The notes under the pieces were generated by a model. It searched no databases. It was not told the DNA's origin and saw only the letters and a list, made by a program, of their open reading frames with translations. From NCBI GenBank assembly GCA_964219355.1, contig CAXPOZ010000001.1, positions 434,001 through 498,000 of the forward strand: a stretch of DNA of 64,000 nucleotides. Reading direction: 5' to 3'. Both the position numbers and the translations under genes were made by a program. Each line of letters begins with the position of its first letter. Within the stretch, counting starts at the first letter, position 1. The stretch is from Parvularcula sp964219355. GTDB lineage: Bacteria > Pseudomonadota > Alphaproteobacteria > Caulobacterales > Parvularculaceae. Positions 1 through 8,347 of the stretch are shown here, in pieces.

Positions 1-50
1 TCCAGTCAATCATCGGCGCAACGCAGAAACGGTGCGGGGCGTAAGTCATC

Positions 51-69
51 GCAGCGAGATAGTCGCTGC
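51..69. other. Inverted repeat near the left edge
   Basis: A perfect 7-bp stem (GCAGCGA / TCGCTGC) with a 5-nt loop lies 26 bp beyond the stop codon of the minus-strand DsrE-like gene. There is no U-tract on either strand, so an intrinsic terminator is unproven. Nothing else is recognisable in bases 1-94. Confidence 0.2.
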
Positions 70-94
70 TGGTCCCACGCGCAAATCGGTGGGC

Positions 95-619
95 TTAGAA
101 CGGATTGAGGGTGAACCCATCCTGCTGGAGAAGGGCATGGGCGGTCATGGCCGACACTGCCATTTCGACACCGGGCAACAAATCCTGGGCCGTCACATCG
201 TAATAGCCCGCCGACTGGCCGCAGACGATAAAGCGGACACTCTGCGCCTGCAGGAGCGCAATCAGCTCCGTACTCGGATTACCGTCCGCCGCCTCAGGCC
301 CTGCCCTTGTCACATCGTAGACCGCCTTGCCGTGAAGCACGACGGCCAGATCGATATTCTCCGGAGCCACCCCGGCCCGCGCCTGCATGTTGAGAAAGCG
401 TGCCGCACTGTTGATCGTGCGATTAACCTCCGCCTCGCCGCTTTTCGATGTATCGAACGCCACACGGAAAGTCTGGGCCGCATCAAGTTGAGTGGCGGCC
501 TCGACATTCGTCACTTTGCCATAGCCCGTGATGACCGGGCCATCGGTGAAGTCATCCGGCCCCGCCAATGCGACGGAACCGGAAAACACGAACAAAGCTG
601 CAAGGACGAAGAGTTTCAT
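95..619 (-). CDS. Exported DsrE/DsrF-like family protein
   Basis: The 174-residue product starts with a classic Sec signal peptide (MKLFVLAALFVFSGSVALA) and continues into a DsrE-like alpha/beta fold, with a conserved-looking cysteine in the segment RFIVCGQSAGYYDV near the C-terminus. An upstream in-frame start would add 37 residues antisense-like in composition, so the ATG at 619 before the signal peptide is preferred. It starts 5 nt after the stop of mmsA and is probably cotranscribed with it. DsrE proteins are small sulfur-relay or regulatory folds; what an exported one does is unknown and I assign no reaction. Confidence 0.75.
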   Translation of the reverse strand: MKLFVLAALFVFSGSVALAGPDDFTDGPVITGYGKVTNVEAATQLDAAQTFRVAFDTSKSGEAEVNRTINSAARFLNMQARAGVAPENIDLAVVLHGKAVYDVTRAGPEAADGNPSTELIALLQAQSVRFIVCGQSAGYYDVTAQDLLPGVEMAVSAMTAHALLQQDGFTLNPF

Positions 620-623
620 CCGT

Positions 624-2120
624 TTACCCCATGGTTGGAATGACAAAGGCCTGATCGTCGATCTCGCCTTCCGGCCAGCGCTGGGTGACCGTTTTGATCT
701 TGGTCCAGAAGCGTACGCCTTCAGGGCCATGCTGGTTCACATCGCCGAAGGCAGAGCGTTTCCAGCCGCCAAAGGTGTGATAGCTGACCGGCACCGGGAT
801 CGGCACATTGATGCCGACCATGCCGACATTGACCTGCTGTGCAAATTCCCGCGCCGCGCGGCCATTGCGGGTGAAGAGCGCAACGCCATTGCCATACTGG
901 TGATCGGACGGCAGGGCCGCTGCCTCTTCCAATGTCTCGGCACGGACGACCTGAAGGACCGGCCCGAAGATTTCTTCCTGATAGGACCGCATATTCGGCT
1001 TCACATGATCAAAGATGGTCGGGCCGATGAAGAAGCCTTCTTCATGCCCCTGCAGCGAAAAGTCCCGGCCATCGAGCTTGAGCTCGGCACCCTCATCAAC
1101 TCCCATCTGGATGTAGCTGGCGATTTTCTCACGATGAGCGGCGGTGACGACCGGGCCGTAATGCGCATCCATATCGGTTGAGACACCGACACGGAGCTTC
1201 TGCGCTTCATCAACCATCCGGCCGACAAATTCATCCGCCGTGTCCGCGCCTACCGGCACAGCCACCGGCAGCGCCATGCAGCGTTCGCCAGCCGAGCCGA
1301 AGGCGGAACCGAGATAATCCTTCACCACCTGATCCATATCGGCATCGGGAAGGATGATGCCGTGGTTCTTGGCGCCGCCCATGGCTTGGATTCGCTTACC
1401 GTGCTCCGTACCCGTCTTGTAGACATAATGGGCAATATCCGATGAGCCGACAAAGCTGACCGCCTTGATATCCGGATGGGTCAGGATCGCGTCCACCGCT
1501 TCCTTGTCGCCATTGACCATGTTGAGAACACCTGCCGGGGCGCCAGCTTCCATCATCAGCTCACAGAGCCGCAAGGGGACGGACGGATCCTTCTCGGAAG
1601 GCTTGAGCACGAAAGTATTACCACAGGCGATCGACACCGCGAACATCCAGCACGGGATCATGGCCGGGAAGTTGAAGGGCGTAATCCCCGCCGTCACACC
1701 GAGCGGTTGGCGCATGGAATAGACATCGATGCCGGGGCCGGCACCTTCCGTGTACTCCCCTTTGAGGAGATGCGGGATGCCGCAGGCAAACTCGACGACA
1801 TCGAGACCGCGCTGCACATCGCCTTTCGAATCGGCGATCACCTTGCCATGCTCTGAGGAGAGCATTTCGGCGAGCTCATCCATATTCTCTTCGACGAGGC
1901 GCTTGAATGCGAACATCACCCGCGCCCTGCGCTGGGGGTTCATCGCTGACCAGACCGGCAGAGCAGCCTTGGCAGAGGCAATGGCCTCCCCGACTTCCGC
2001 CGTCGAGGCGAGCGCGGCGCGGCGCTGGACCTGGCCCGTATTGGGGTCGAAAATGTCGCTGAACCGGCCGGAGCGGCCCTCGCGGCGCTCTCCATTGATG
2101 AAATGATGCACGTCAGCCAT
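624..2120 (-). CDS. mmsA: Methylmalonate-semialdehyde dehydrogenase (CoA-acylating)
   Basis: This aldehyde dehydrogenase of 498 residues has the MmsA signatures: TPFNFPAMIP near residue 150, a Rossmann NAD site (SFVGSS, about 222-227) and catalytic Cys281 in GSAGERCMALPV. The family oxidises (S)-methylmalonate semialdehyde to propionyl-CoA with NAD+ and CoA, in valine and myo-inositol catabolism. The ATG at 2120 is preceded by GGAGGA at good spacing; the longer reading frame adds 22 unlikely residues. Length is normal for the family. It leads a two-gene unit with the DsrE-like gene. Confidence 0.92.
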   Translation of the reverse strand: MADVHHFINGERREGRSGRFSDIFDPNTGQVQRRAALASTAEVGEAIASAKAALPVWSAMNPQRRARVMFAFKRLVEENMDELAEMLSSEHGKVIADSKGDVQRGLDVVEFACGIPHLLKGEYTEGAGPGIDVYSMRQPLGVTAGITPFNFPAMIPCWMFAVSIACGNTFVLKPSEKDPSVPLRLCELMMEAGAPAGVLNMVNGDKEAVDAILTHPDIKAVSFVGSSDIAHYVYKTGTEHGKRIQAMGGAKNHGIILPDADMDQVVKDYLGSAFGSAGERCMALPVAVPVGADTADEFVGRMVDEAQKLRVGVSTDMDAHYGPVVTAAHREKIASYIQMGVDEGAELKLDGRDFSLQGHEEGFFIGPTIFDHVKPNMRSYQEEIFGPVLQVVRAETLEEAAALPSDHQYGNGVALFTRNGRAAREFAQQVNVGMVGINVPIPVPVSYHTFGGWKRSAFGDVNQHGPEGVRFWTKIKTVTQRWPEGEIDDQAFVIPTMG

Positions 2121-2353
2121 GTCGGTATCCTCCGCAGATTTTGGGTATTTTTGCCCCACATGGCGCGAGACGCCGCCCCCGTGCAAGAGCCCGTGTCACG
2201 CTCTCCCCCTGCGATGAAACGTCCCGCTTGAGAAAATCCCGAAACCACGAGCCTCTGAAGCCGTTGTTTCTCCGTAGAGGCGGGTCTGGCGATTGGCCCA
2301 GACATGGCGGCAGCGCTGCTTCCAGACCGCCGCGAACGAGACGGAGGATTGTG

Positions 2354-2584
2354 ATGACGATTGCGACAGAAAGAAAAGAAGAGCCGGACTCGGCCCTCTC
2401 TGAACCGGAGGAAGAGCAGGAAAACCTTGAACCCGTCGACCTGCCCGGCACGCCCTATCCCATGGACACGACTACCGAGGCCGTCCGGCAGGGCCATACC
2501 GGCGATGGCGTGAGGTACATTCTTGCCATCTCGACGCTGCTGGCAGCGCTCGCCCTCTTCGCGATCCTGTTCTTCGTGCTCTAG
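2354..2584 (+). CDS. Small single-pass membrane protein
   Basis: A 76-residue protein with an acidic, Glu/Pro-rich N-terminal half and one C-terminal transmembrane helix (about residues 53-76, from YILAISTLLAALALF to the end). The ATG at 2354 has GGAGG at 2343-2347 with good spacing; the frame is open further upstream but without a ribosome site. It precedes the flavin monooxygenase by 72 bp on the same strand. I do not recognise the family. A tail-anchored topology with a cytoplasmic acidic domain is the simplest reading. Confidence 0.6.
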   Translation: MTIATERKEEPDSALSEPEEEQENLEPVDLPGTPYPMDTTTEAVRQGHTGDGVRYILAISTLLAALALFAILFFVL

Positions 2585-2656
2585 GCAACGACAGATCGGA
2601 CTTGCCAGACCGGGCCAATATTCGCACCGTGTGCGCGGTGTTCGAAAAGGCAGGTC

Positions 2657-4171
2657 ATGGCAACACTCAACCAGCAAGAAACCCTTGATGTTCTCATCAT
2701 CGGGGCCGGCCTGTCCGGGATTGGCGCTGCCTGCCGCCTGAAAATGCACTGCCCTGAGGAACGCTTCGAGATTTTCGAGGCGCGTGAGCGAATGGGCGGG
2801 ACATGGGATCTGTTCCGCTATCCCGGTGTGCGCTCCGATTCTGACATGTATACGCTGGGCTATCCATTCCGTCCGTGGCCGGATAGCCAGCCGATTGCCG
2901 ATGGCGATATCATCCGGGATTACATCAACGAGACAGCCGCCGAATATGGCGTTGATGGCCTGATCCGCTATGGCCGCGAAGTGACCGGCGCATCGTGGTC
3001 ATCCGATCGCCAACTCTGGACGGTGAGCTATCGGGAAAATGGGCAGGACGGACAGGTCACTTGCCGGTTCCTCCTCGCCTGCGCTGGTTATTACGACTAT
3101 GCCGAGGGCCATGCCCCGGACTTTCCGGGTAAGGAGTCCTTTGGCGGGCTAATCCTGCATCCACAATTCTGGCCGGAAGAATTCTCTGCCGAGGGCAAGA
3201 AGATCATCGTGATCGGCAGCGGCGCCACCGCGATAACCGTTGTTCCCGCTCTTGCCGAACATGCAGAGCATGTCACCATGCTCCAGCGCTCCCCCAGCGA
3301 TGTCGTGCCCCGCATCGCCGAGGACGGCTTTGCCCGGACTGTTGGCCGGCTGCCCGCCAAGAAATTTGCCGGCAGTCTCATCCGGTGGCGGAGCATTTTG
3401 CTGAGTATCGTTCAGTATGGCTTTGCCCGCTGGAAGCCGGACTTTGCGCGCAAATCGATCAAGAAGATCGCGCAGGAAGAAGCCGGGCCCAATGTCGATG
3501 CCGAGATCGCCTTCTCCCCGCGATATAATGTCTGGGACCAGCGGGTCTGCCTTGACCCAGATTCCGTCTTTTTCCGTTCCCTGAAGGAAGGCCGCGCCTC
3601 CATTGTCACCAATCAGATTGAGAAGTTTGACGAGACGGGCGTCCTGCTTGCCGACGGCACGCATCTCGACGCGGATGCGGTGGTCACGGCGACGGGCCTG
3701 AAGATCAAGCTGTTTGGCGGCATTGCCCTGACCGTGGATGGCGAGAAGCTGAACTTTGCCGACCGGCTAATCTATAAGGGCATGATGATCGAGGGTGCGC
3801 CGAATTTTGCGTTCTGCTTTGGTTACACCAATGCCTCATGGACGCTGAAGGCGGACCTGTCGGCGCGGCATGTTTGCCGCATTCTAAACCGTATGCGGAA
3901 GAAGGACTATGGCGTCTGCCGCCCGGATACGCCGCCCGAACCGCGTGAGACCGTGCCGCTGATCCATTTTAATTCCGGCTATATCGAGAGGGCCGCCAAT
4001 GTCCTGCCCAAACAGGGCGTAAAATCCCCATGGCGCGTTCACCAGAACTACCTTGCGGATCTGAGTGCCTATCAGTTTGGGCAGGTCGAAGACGGTGTCC
4101 TGAAATTCGAGCCTGCCACAGGTATCAGCGGACACGCCCCTCAAGGCACGCCCGCAGATGCGAGTGCATGA
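2657..4171 (+). CDS. Flavin-containing Baeyer-Villiger-type monooxygenase
   Basis: The 504-residue protein has an N-terminal FAD Rossmann motif (GAGLSG, residues 16-21), the Baeyer-Villiger fingerprint FxGxxxHxxxWP (in FGGLILHPQFWP, about residue 160), and a second NADPH-binding GSGATA motif just after it. Members use FAD and NADPH to insert oxygen into ketones or to oxygenate heteroatoms; the substrate here cannot be read from sequence. An SD-like AAGGCAGG sits 5-10 nt before the ATG. It converges with leuB, leaving 9 bp between stop codons. No catabolic partner gene is adjacent. Confidence 0.87.
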   Translation: MATLNQQETLDVLIIGAGLSGIGAACRLKMHCPEERFEIFEARERMGGTWDLFRYPGVRSDSDMYTLGYPFRPWPDSQPIADGDIIRDYINETAAEYGVDGLIRYGREVTGASWSSDRQLWTVSYRENGQDGQVTCRFLLACAGYYDYAEGHAPDFPGKESFGGLILHPQFWPEEFSAEGKKIIVIGSGATAITVVPALAEHAEHVTMLQRSPSDVVPRIAEDGFARTVGRLPAKKFAGSLIRWRSILLSIVQYGFARWKPDFARKSIKKIAQEEAGPNVDAEIAFSPRYNVWDQRVCLDPDSVFFRSLKEGRASIVTNQIEKFDETGVLLADGTHLDADAVVTATGLKIKLFGGIALTVDGEKLNFADRLIYKGMMIEGAPNFAFCFGYTNASWTLKADLSARHVCRILNRMRKKDYGVCRPDTPPEPRETVPLIHFNSGYIERAANVLPKQGVKSPWRVHQNYLADLSAYQFGQVEDGVLKFEPATGISGHAPQGTPADASA

Positions 4172-4180
4172 CCTGCAGGC

Positions 4181-5215
4181 TTAAAGCCGTTCCAGAATGG
4201 CCGAGGTCATTTCTTCCGTATTCGCGTCTCCGCCCAGATCACGGGTCAGGACGCCGGCCTTGAGGGCACTTTCAACTGCCGCCTCGATCTGGCTTGCGAG
4301 ATCCTCACGTGCCGCGCCGAACCGCAGGAACATGGCCGCCGACAGGATCGCGCCGGACGGATTGGCAACGCCCTGCCCTGCAATGTCGGGCGCCGAGCCA
4401 TGGATCGGCTCATAAAGCCCCGGCGTTCCCGGCGCGCCAAGCGACGCAGACGCTGCAAGACCGATAGACCCCGAAACGGCGGCGGCCTCATCAGACAGGA
4501 TGTCGCCGAACATATTCTCCGTCACCAGAACATCAAAATCATTCGGATGGGTCACAAGATGCATCGCCATGGCATCGACCAGTGCATGGCTGAGTGTCAC
4601 TTCCGGGTAGTCCCTCGCCACAGCTTCCGCCGTGCGGCGCCAGAGCCGCGAGGAGGCCAGTACATTCGCCTTATCGACCGAGGTGAGCTTGCCATTCCGC
4701 GCTTTTGCGATTTCAAATGCAGGCGCCACCACCCGGCGGACCTCCTCCGCAGAATAGGTGCAGAGATCGCTGGCGACCTCGTCGCCTTCCTGCCGTTCAC
4801 CGAAATAGATCCCGCCCGTCAGCTCCCGGACGATCACAATGTCGAGGCCGGTCGCATTCTTGATCGGCGAGAGATGCTCAAGCCCATCGAAGACCCGCAC
4901 GGGGCGGATATTGGTGAAAAGGCCAAGCGCCTCACGTATCCGCAAGAGCCCCTGTTCGGGCCTAACCGATCCGCCATCCCATTTCGGCCCGCCAACCGCA
5001 CCCAACAGAACGCCTTGCGCATCCGCACAGGCATTGAGTGTTTCCTCCGGCAACGGATTGCCCGTCTCATCAATCGCGATGCCACCAATCAGGTGATGAG
5101 ACGTTTTCAGCTCCAGCCCCGCGCCCTTGCAGACCGCGCTGAGGACGTCTTCTGCGGCTTTCGTGACTTCCGGGCCGATCCCGTCACCGGGCAGGACAAC
5201 AAGGTTGAGGGTCAT
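4181..5215 (-). CDS. leuB: 3-isopropylmalate dehydrogenase
   Basis: The 344-residue protein is a beta-decarboxylating dehydrogenase. It begins with the family start LVVLPGDGIGPEV, has the substrate-binding RIREAL segment, the metal-binding aspartates around TENMFGDILSDEA, and the NAD motif YEPIHGSAPDIAG. It oxidises and decarboxylates 3-isopropylmalate to 2-oxoisocaproate with NAD+, the third step specific to leucine. Its ATG overlaps the leuD stop by 4 nt (ATGA), so it is the translationally coupled last gene of the ilv-leu operon. No intrinsic terminator is visible before the convergent monooxygenase. Confidence 0.96.
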   Translation of the reverse strand: MTLNLVVLPGDGIGPEVTKAAEDVLSAVCKGAGLELKTSHHLIGGIAIDETGNPLPEETLNACADAQGVLLGAVGGPKWDGGSVRPEQGLLRIREALGLFTNIRPVRVFDGLEHLSPIKNATGLDIVIVRELTGGIYFGERQEGDEVASDLCTYSAEEVRRVVAPAFEIAKARNGKLTSVDKANVLASSRLWRRTAEAVARDYPEVTLSHALVDAMAMHLVTHPNDFDVLVTENMFGDILSDEAAAVSGSIGLAASASLGAPGTPGLYEPIHGSAPDIAGQGVANPSGAILSAAMFLRFGAAREDLASQIEAAVESALKAGVLTRDLGGDANTEEMTSAILERL

Positions 5216-5781
5216 GCGCGCTGTGCCTCATATTCTTCAATCTGCGGAATGGCGTCGATCAGGACGTCGAGCGAGTCCTTGCCCGCCAGCAGGCATTGCC
5301 GGGCGAAAGGTTCAATCTCAAATGAGGAGACATGATTGCCGTGACGGATCGTCATTTCCTCAAGATCAACCGTGACCTCCTCACCCGCATGTTCCATCAA
5401 TTGCTGATGAAGCTCCTCACTGACCGTCACCGGCAGGAGGCCGTTCTTGAGGGAGTTCGAGCGGAAGATATCTGCGATCTCGGTACTGATCACCACGCGG
5501 AACCCGAAAGCCAGAAGCGCCCATGGCGCATGTTCTCGCGAGGAGCCGCAGCCGAAATTGTCCCCTGCGATCAGCACCTGATGGCTCGACGTCTCGACAT
5601 CGTTGAGCGGATGAACCGTCAGCTTGCCTAAGCCATCGAACCGCCAGTCGTGAAAGCAGCCATCCGCAAGACCATCCCGCGACGTTGTCGTCAGGAAACG
5701 CGCTGGGATGATCTGGTCCGTGTCGATATTCTCATCCGGCAGAACGAATGTCTTGCTTGTGAGTTTTCCGAATGCGTCCAT
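5212..5781 (-). CDS. leuD: 3-isopropylmalate dehydratase small subunit
   Basis: 189 residues. The swivelling-domain motifs are clear: NIDTDQIIPARFL near residue 20 and the substrate loop GDNFGCGSSREHAPWAL. LeuD pairs with LeuC to isomerise 2- and 3-isopropylmalate. The frame is open 9 codons further upstream, but the ATG at 5781 lies 1 nt after the leuC stop and matches the family N-terminus. It overlaps leuB by ATGA. Confidence 0.96.
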   Translation of the reverse strand: MDAFGKLTSKTFVLPDENIDTDQIIPARFLTTTSRDGLADGCFHDWRFDGLGKLTVHPLNDVETSSHQVLIAGDNFGCGSSREHAPWALLAFGFRVVISTEIADIFRSNSLKNGLLPVTVSEELHQQLMEHAGEEVTVDLEEMTIRHGNHVSSFEIEPFARQCLLAGKDSLDVLIDAIPQIEEYEAQRA

Positions 5782-5782
5782 G

Positions 5783-7138
5783 TCAGAGATACTCCCGCGG
5801 GTCAGCAATCCGCCCTGCCACCGCCGAGGCGGCAGCCGTCAGCGGTGAGGCAAGGACAGTCCGTACACCCTCGCCCTGCCGGCCCTTGAAATTCCTGTTC
5901 GAGGTTGAGACGACAAGTTCGCCCGGCTCACCCTTGTCACCATTCATGGCGATGCACATCGAGCAGCCCGGCTCCCGCCATTCGGCGCCCGCCGCAACAA
6001 AGACCTGATCAAGGCCCTCTGCTTCAGCCTGCCGTTTGACGGCTTCGGAACCGGGCACGATCAGCATGAGGACACCCTCGGCGACTTTGCGTCCGTTAAG
6101 GACGCGCGCCGTCGCCCGCATGTCTTCGATCCGGCCATTCGTGCAGGAACCGACAAAGACCTTGTTGACGGGATATTCCGCCAGCGGATGCCCCGCAACA
6201 AAACCCATATAATCGAGTCCTTCCTCCGCATCGGGCACATTCCCGTTCGCAGCCGACGCCGCATCGGGAGATGTCCCATAGGTCACCATGGGCGTCAGGC
6301 TGGCGGCATCGATGACAATTTCCTTGTCGAACACCGCGCCCTCATCGCTCACGAGATCCCCGTCCCTGTCGAGAGACGTGCCTGCGGCGTTCTCAAGATA
6401 GGCCCATGTGACCTCATCGGGCGCCACCATGCCGGCACGGGCGCCTCCTTCGATGGACATATTGCAAAGGGTCATCCGCCCTTCCATCGTCAGCTGACGG
6501 ACGGCCTCCCCCTGATACTCGATGATATAGCCCGTACCGCCCTGCGTGCCGAGCTTAGCGATCATGGCGAGGGCCATATCCTTACCGCCAACACCGTCCG
6601 GCAATTCGCCTTCAAACGTCACCCGCATGGTCCGGGGGCGGCGCTGCAACAGGCTTTGCGTTGCCAACACATGGCCGACCTCGGTTGTGCCGATACCGAA
6701 GGCAAGCGCGCCGAACGCGCCATGGGTTGAGGTATGACTATCGCCGCAGACGATGACGATCCCCGGCCGTGTACGGCCGAGTTCCGGCCCGACTACATGG
6801 ACGATGCCGCGCCGTTCATCATCAAGATCCAGCAAGGGAATGCCCTGCTCCTGACAGTTCTTGCGAAGCGTCTCGACCTGCATCTCGGCCTGCGCCGTCA
6901 CGTAAGGCAAGCGCCCATCCGCGCCCGCGGGAAGGGTCGGCACCGAGTGATCGATCGTGCCAAGCGTCAGATCAGGGCGGCGTACCTTTAGACCTCGTTC
7001 CTTCAGTACCGTGAAGGCCTGCGGACTTGTCACTTCATGGATCAGGTGCAGCCCGATATGCAGGATTGCCGGGCGGTCTTCCGTTTCAGGCGCAACAAGA
7101 TTCCGTTCCCAGATCTTGTCAAACAGGGTCTTGGCCAT
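5783..7138 (-). CDS. leuC: 3-isopropylmalate dehydratase large subunit
   Basis: The 451-residue aconitase-family subunit carries the [4Fe-4S] cysteines in VGSCTNGR and in the C-terminal CSMC pair (EPGCSMCIAMN), plus the GDSHTSTHGAFG motif. With LeuD it interconverts 2-isopropylmalate and 3-isopropylmalate in the cytoplasm. It is slightly shorter than the usual 465-475 residues, with both ends of the family intact. Its start overlaps the leuA stop by 1 nt (TGATG), so translation is coupled. Confidence 0.96.
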   Translation of the reverse strand: MAKTLFDKIWERNLVAPETEDRPAILHIGLHLIHEVTSPQAFTVLKERGLKVRRPDLTLGTIDHSVPTLPAGADGRLPYVTAQAEMQVETLRKNCQEQGIPLLDLDDERRGIVHVVGPELGRTRPGIVIVCGDSHTSTHGAFGALAFGIGTTEVGHVLATQSLLQRRPRTMRVTFEGELPDGVGGKDMALAMIAKLGTQGGTGYIIEYQGEAVRQLTMEGRMTLCNMSIEGGARAGMVAPDEVTWAYLENAAGTSLDRDGDLVSDEGAVFDKEIVIDAASLTPMVTYGTSPDAASAANGNVPDAEEGLDYMGFVAGHPLAEYPVNKVFVGSCTNGRIEDMRATARVLNGRKVAEGVLMLIVPGSEAVKRQAEAEGLDQVFVAAGAEWREPGCSMCIAMNGDKGEPGELVVSTSNRNFKGRQGEGVRTVLASPLTAAASAVAGRIADPREYL

Positions 7139-8331
7139 CAGGAGACAGCCTCCGCCACGACCACACGGTTGGAGGCGCCGGACACCAGCGTCCGCAGATC
7201 CTCGTCGGTCACTTCGTGGCGCTCATCGGCGAGCTTTTTGAAAGCGGCGAAGATCGCATCCGTATAATCAGGGTCGACCTCATGGCCGAGCTCCTCAAGC
7301 CGCGCGAAAAGTGCGTGCTTGCCGGAATGCTTGCCGAGGACGAGGGAGGATTTCGGCGCGCCGACATCTTCGGGCTTCATGATCTCATAGGTCTCGCGGT
7401 TCTGCAGCATGCCGTGCTGGTGAATACCCGCCTCATGCGCGAAGGCGTTCCGGCCGACAATCGCCTTGTTCCGCTGCACCTTCTCACCCGTCACTTCTTC
7501 CAGCGAGCGGGAGGCATTGTGGAATTCCTCCGTGCGGATCTGTGTATCAAGACCGAAATAGCTGCGGCGGGTCTTCAGCGCCATGACGACTTCTTCCATC
7601 GCCGCATTCCCGGCCCGCTCACCGATGCCGTTGATCGTACATTCGATCTGACGAACACCGGCCCGGACAGCCGCGAGGGAGTTGGCAACGGCAAGTCCCA
7701 GATCATTATGGCAATGAGAGGAGAAGACGACGTCTTCCGGTGGTTCGACCGCATCAATCAGATAGCGGAAAGTATCATAAATCTCTTCTGGTGTCGTATA
7801 GCCGACCGTGTCAGGGACATTGAGGGTCTTCGCCCCCGCATCGAGCGCTGTCCGCATGGCTTCGGCGAGGAATGTTTTCTCTGTACGAAGTGCATCTTCT
7901 GCGGAAAACTCGACATCGTCGAAATATTTCGCCGCATAGGCAACGCCTTCCTCAATTTTGTCGAGGATCTCGCCCTTGCGCAGGTTGAGCTTGTGTTTGC
8001 GGTGGATGGGCGAGGTGCCGATAAAGACATGCGCCCGCTTGTGAGAGGCCGGCTCCAGCGCCTCGATCGCGGCATCAATATCGCTTTTGGTGACCCGCGC
8101 CAGTGAACAGACGCGAGGGCCATTCACGACCTCGGCGATGGCCTTGACGGATTCGAAATCCCCCGGAGATGCCGCCGCGAAACCCGCCTCGATGACATCG
8201 ACATTGAGCGCGGATAGAGCCTTCGCCATACGGAGCTTCCCCTTCATGGTCATGGAGAAGCCAGGGCTTTGCTCTCCATCCCGAAGGGTCGTGTCGAAAA
8301 TTCGTACGTGACCGGATCCTGTTGCACTCAT
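7138..8331 (-). CDS. leuA: 2-isopropylmalate synthase, catalytic domain only
   Basis: This HMGL-like TIM-barrel synthase starts RIFDTTLRDGEQSPG and has the metal-binding HCHNDLGLAVAN and GERAGNA motifs and the HEAGIHQHG loop. It condenses acetyl-CoA with 2-oxoisovalerate. At 397 residues it stops shortly after the linker (DEDLRTLV), where canonical bacterial LeuA continues for about 110-120 residues into the leucine-binding regulatory domain. The stop codon is fused to the leuC start (TGATG), so this is a clean gene end and not a visible frameshift. It may therefore not be inhibited by leucine. The ATG at 8331 was preferred to an upstream ATG 13 codons earlier because it has GGGAGGA 6-7 nt upstream. 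Confidence 0.92.
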   Translation of the reverse strand: MSATGSGHVRIFDTTLRDGEQSPGFSMTMKGKLRMAKALSALNVDVIEAGFAAASPGDFESVKAIAEVVNGPRVCSLARVTKSDIDAAIEALEPASHKRAHVFIGTSPIHRKHKLNLRKGEILDKIEEGVAYAAKYFDDVEFSAEDALRTEKTFLAEAMRTALDAGAKTLNVPDTVGYTTPEEIYDTFRYLIDAVEPPEDVVFSSHCHNDLGLAVANSLAAVRAGVRQIECTINGIGERAGNAAMEEVVMALKTRRSYFGLDTQIRTEEFHNASRSLEEVTGEKVQRNKAIVGRNAFAHEAGIHQHGMLQNRETYEIMKPEDVGAPKSSLVLGKHSGKHALFARLEELGHEVDPDYTDAIFAAFKKLADERHEVTDEDLRTLVSGASNRVVVAEAVS

Positions 8332-8347
8332 GGGTACGTCCTCCCTT

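Noticed and set aside
7027..8106. Long open frame (359 codons) on the plus strand
   Set aside because: It is antisense to leuA/leuC, whose protein motifs are unambiguous; its product has no recognisable domain and GC-rich shadow composition.
7138..8331. Frameshifted leuA
   Set aside because: No downstream continuation of the regulatory domain exists in any frame because leuC begins at the stop codon; a clean short gene is the better reading.
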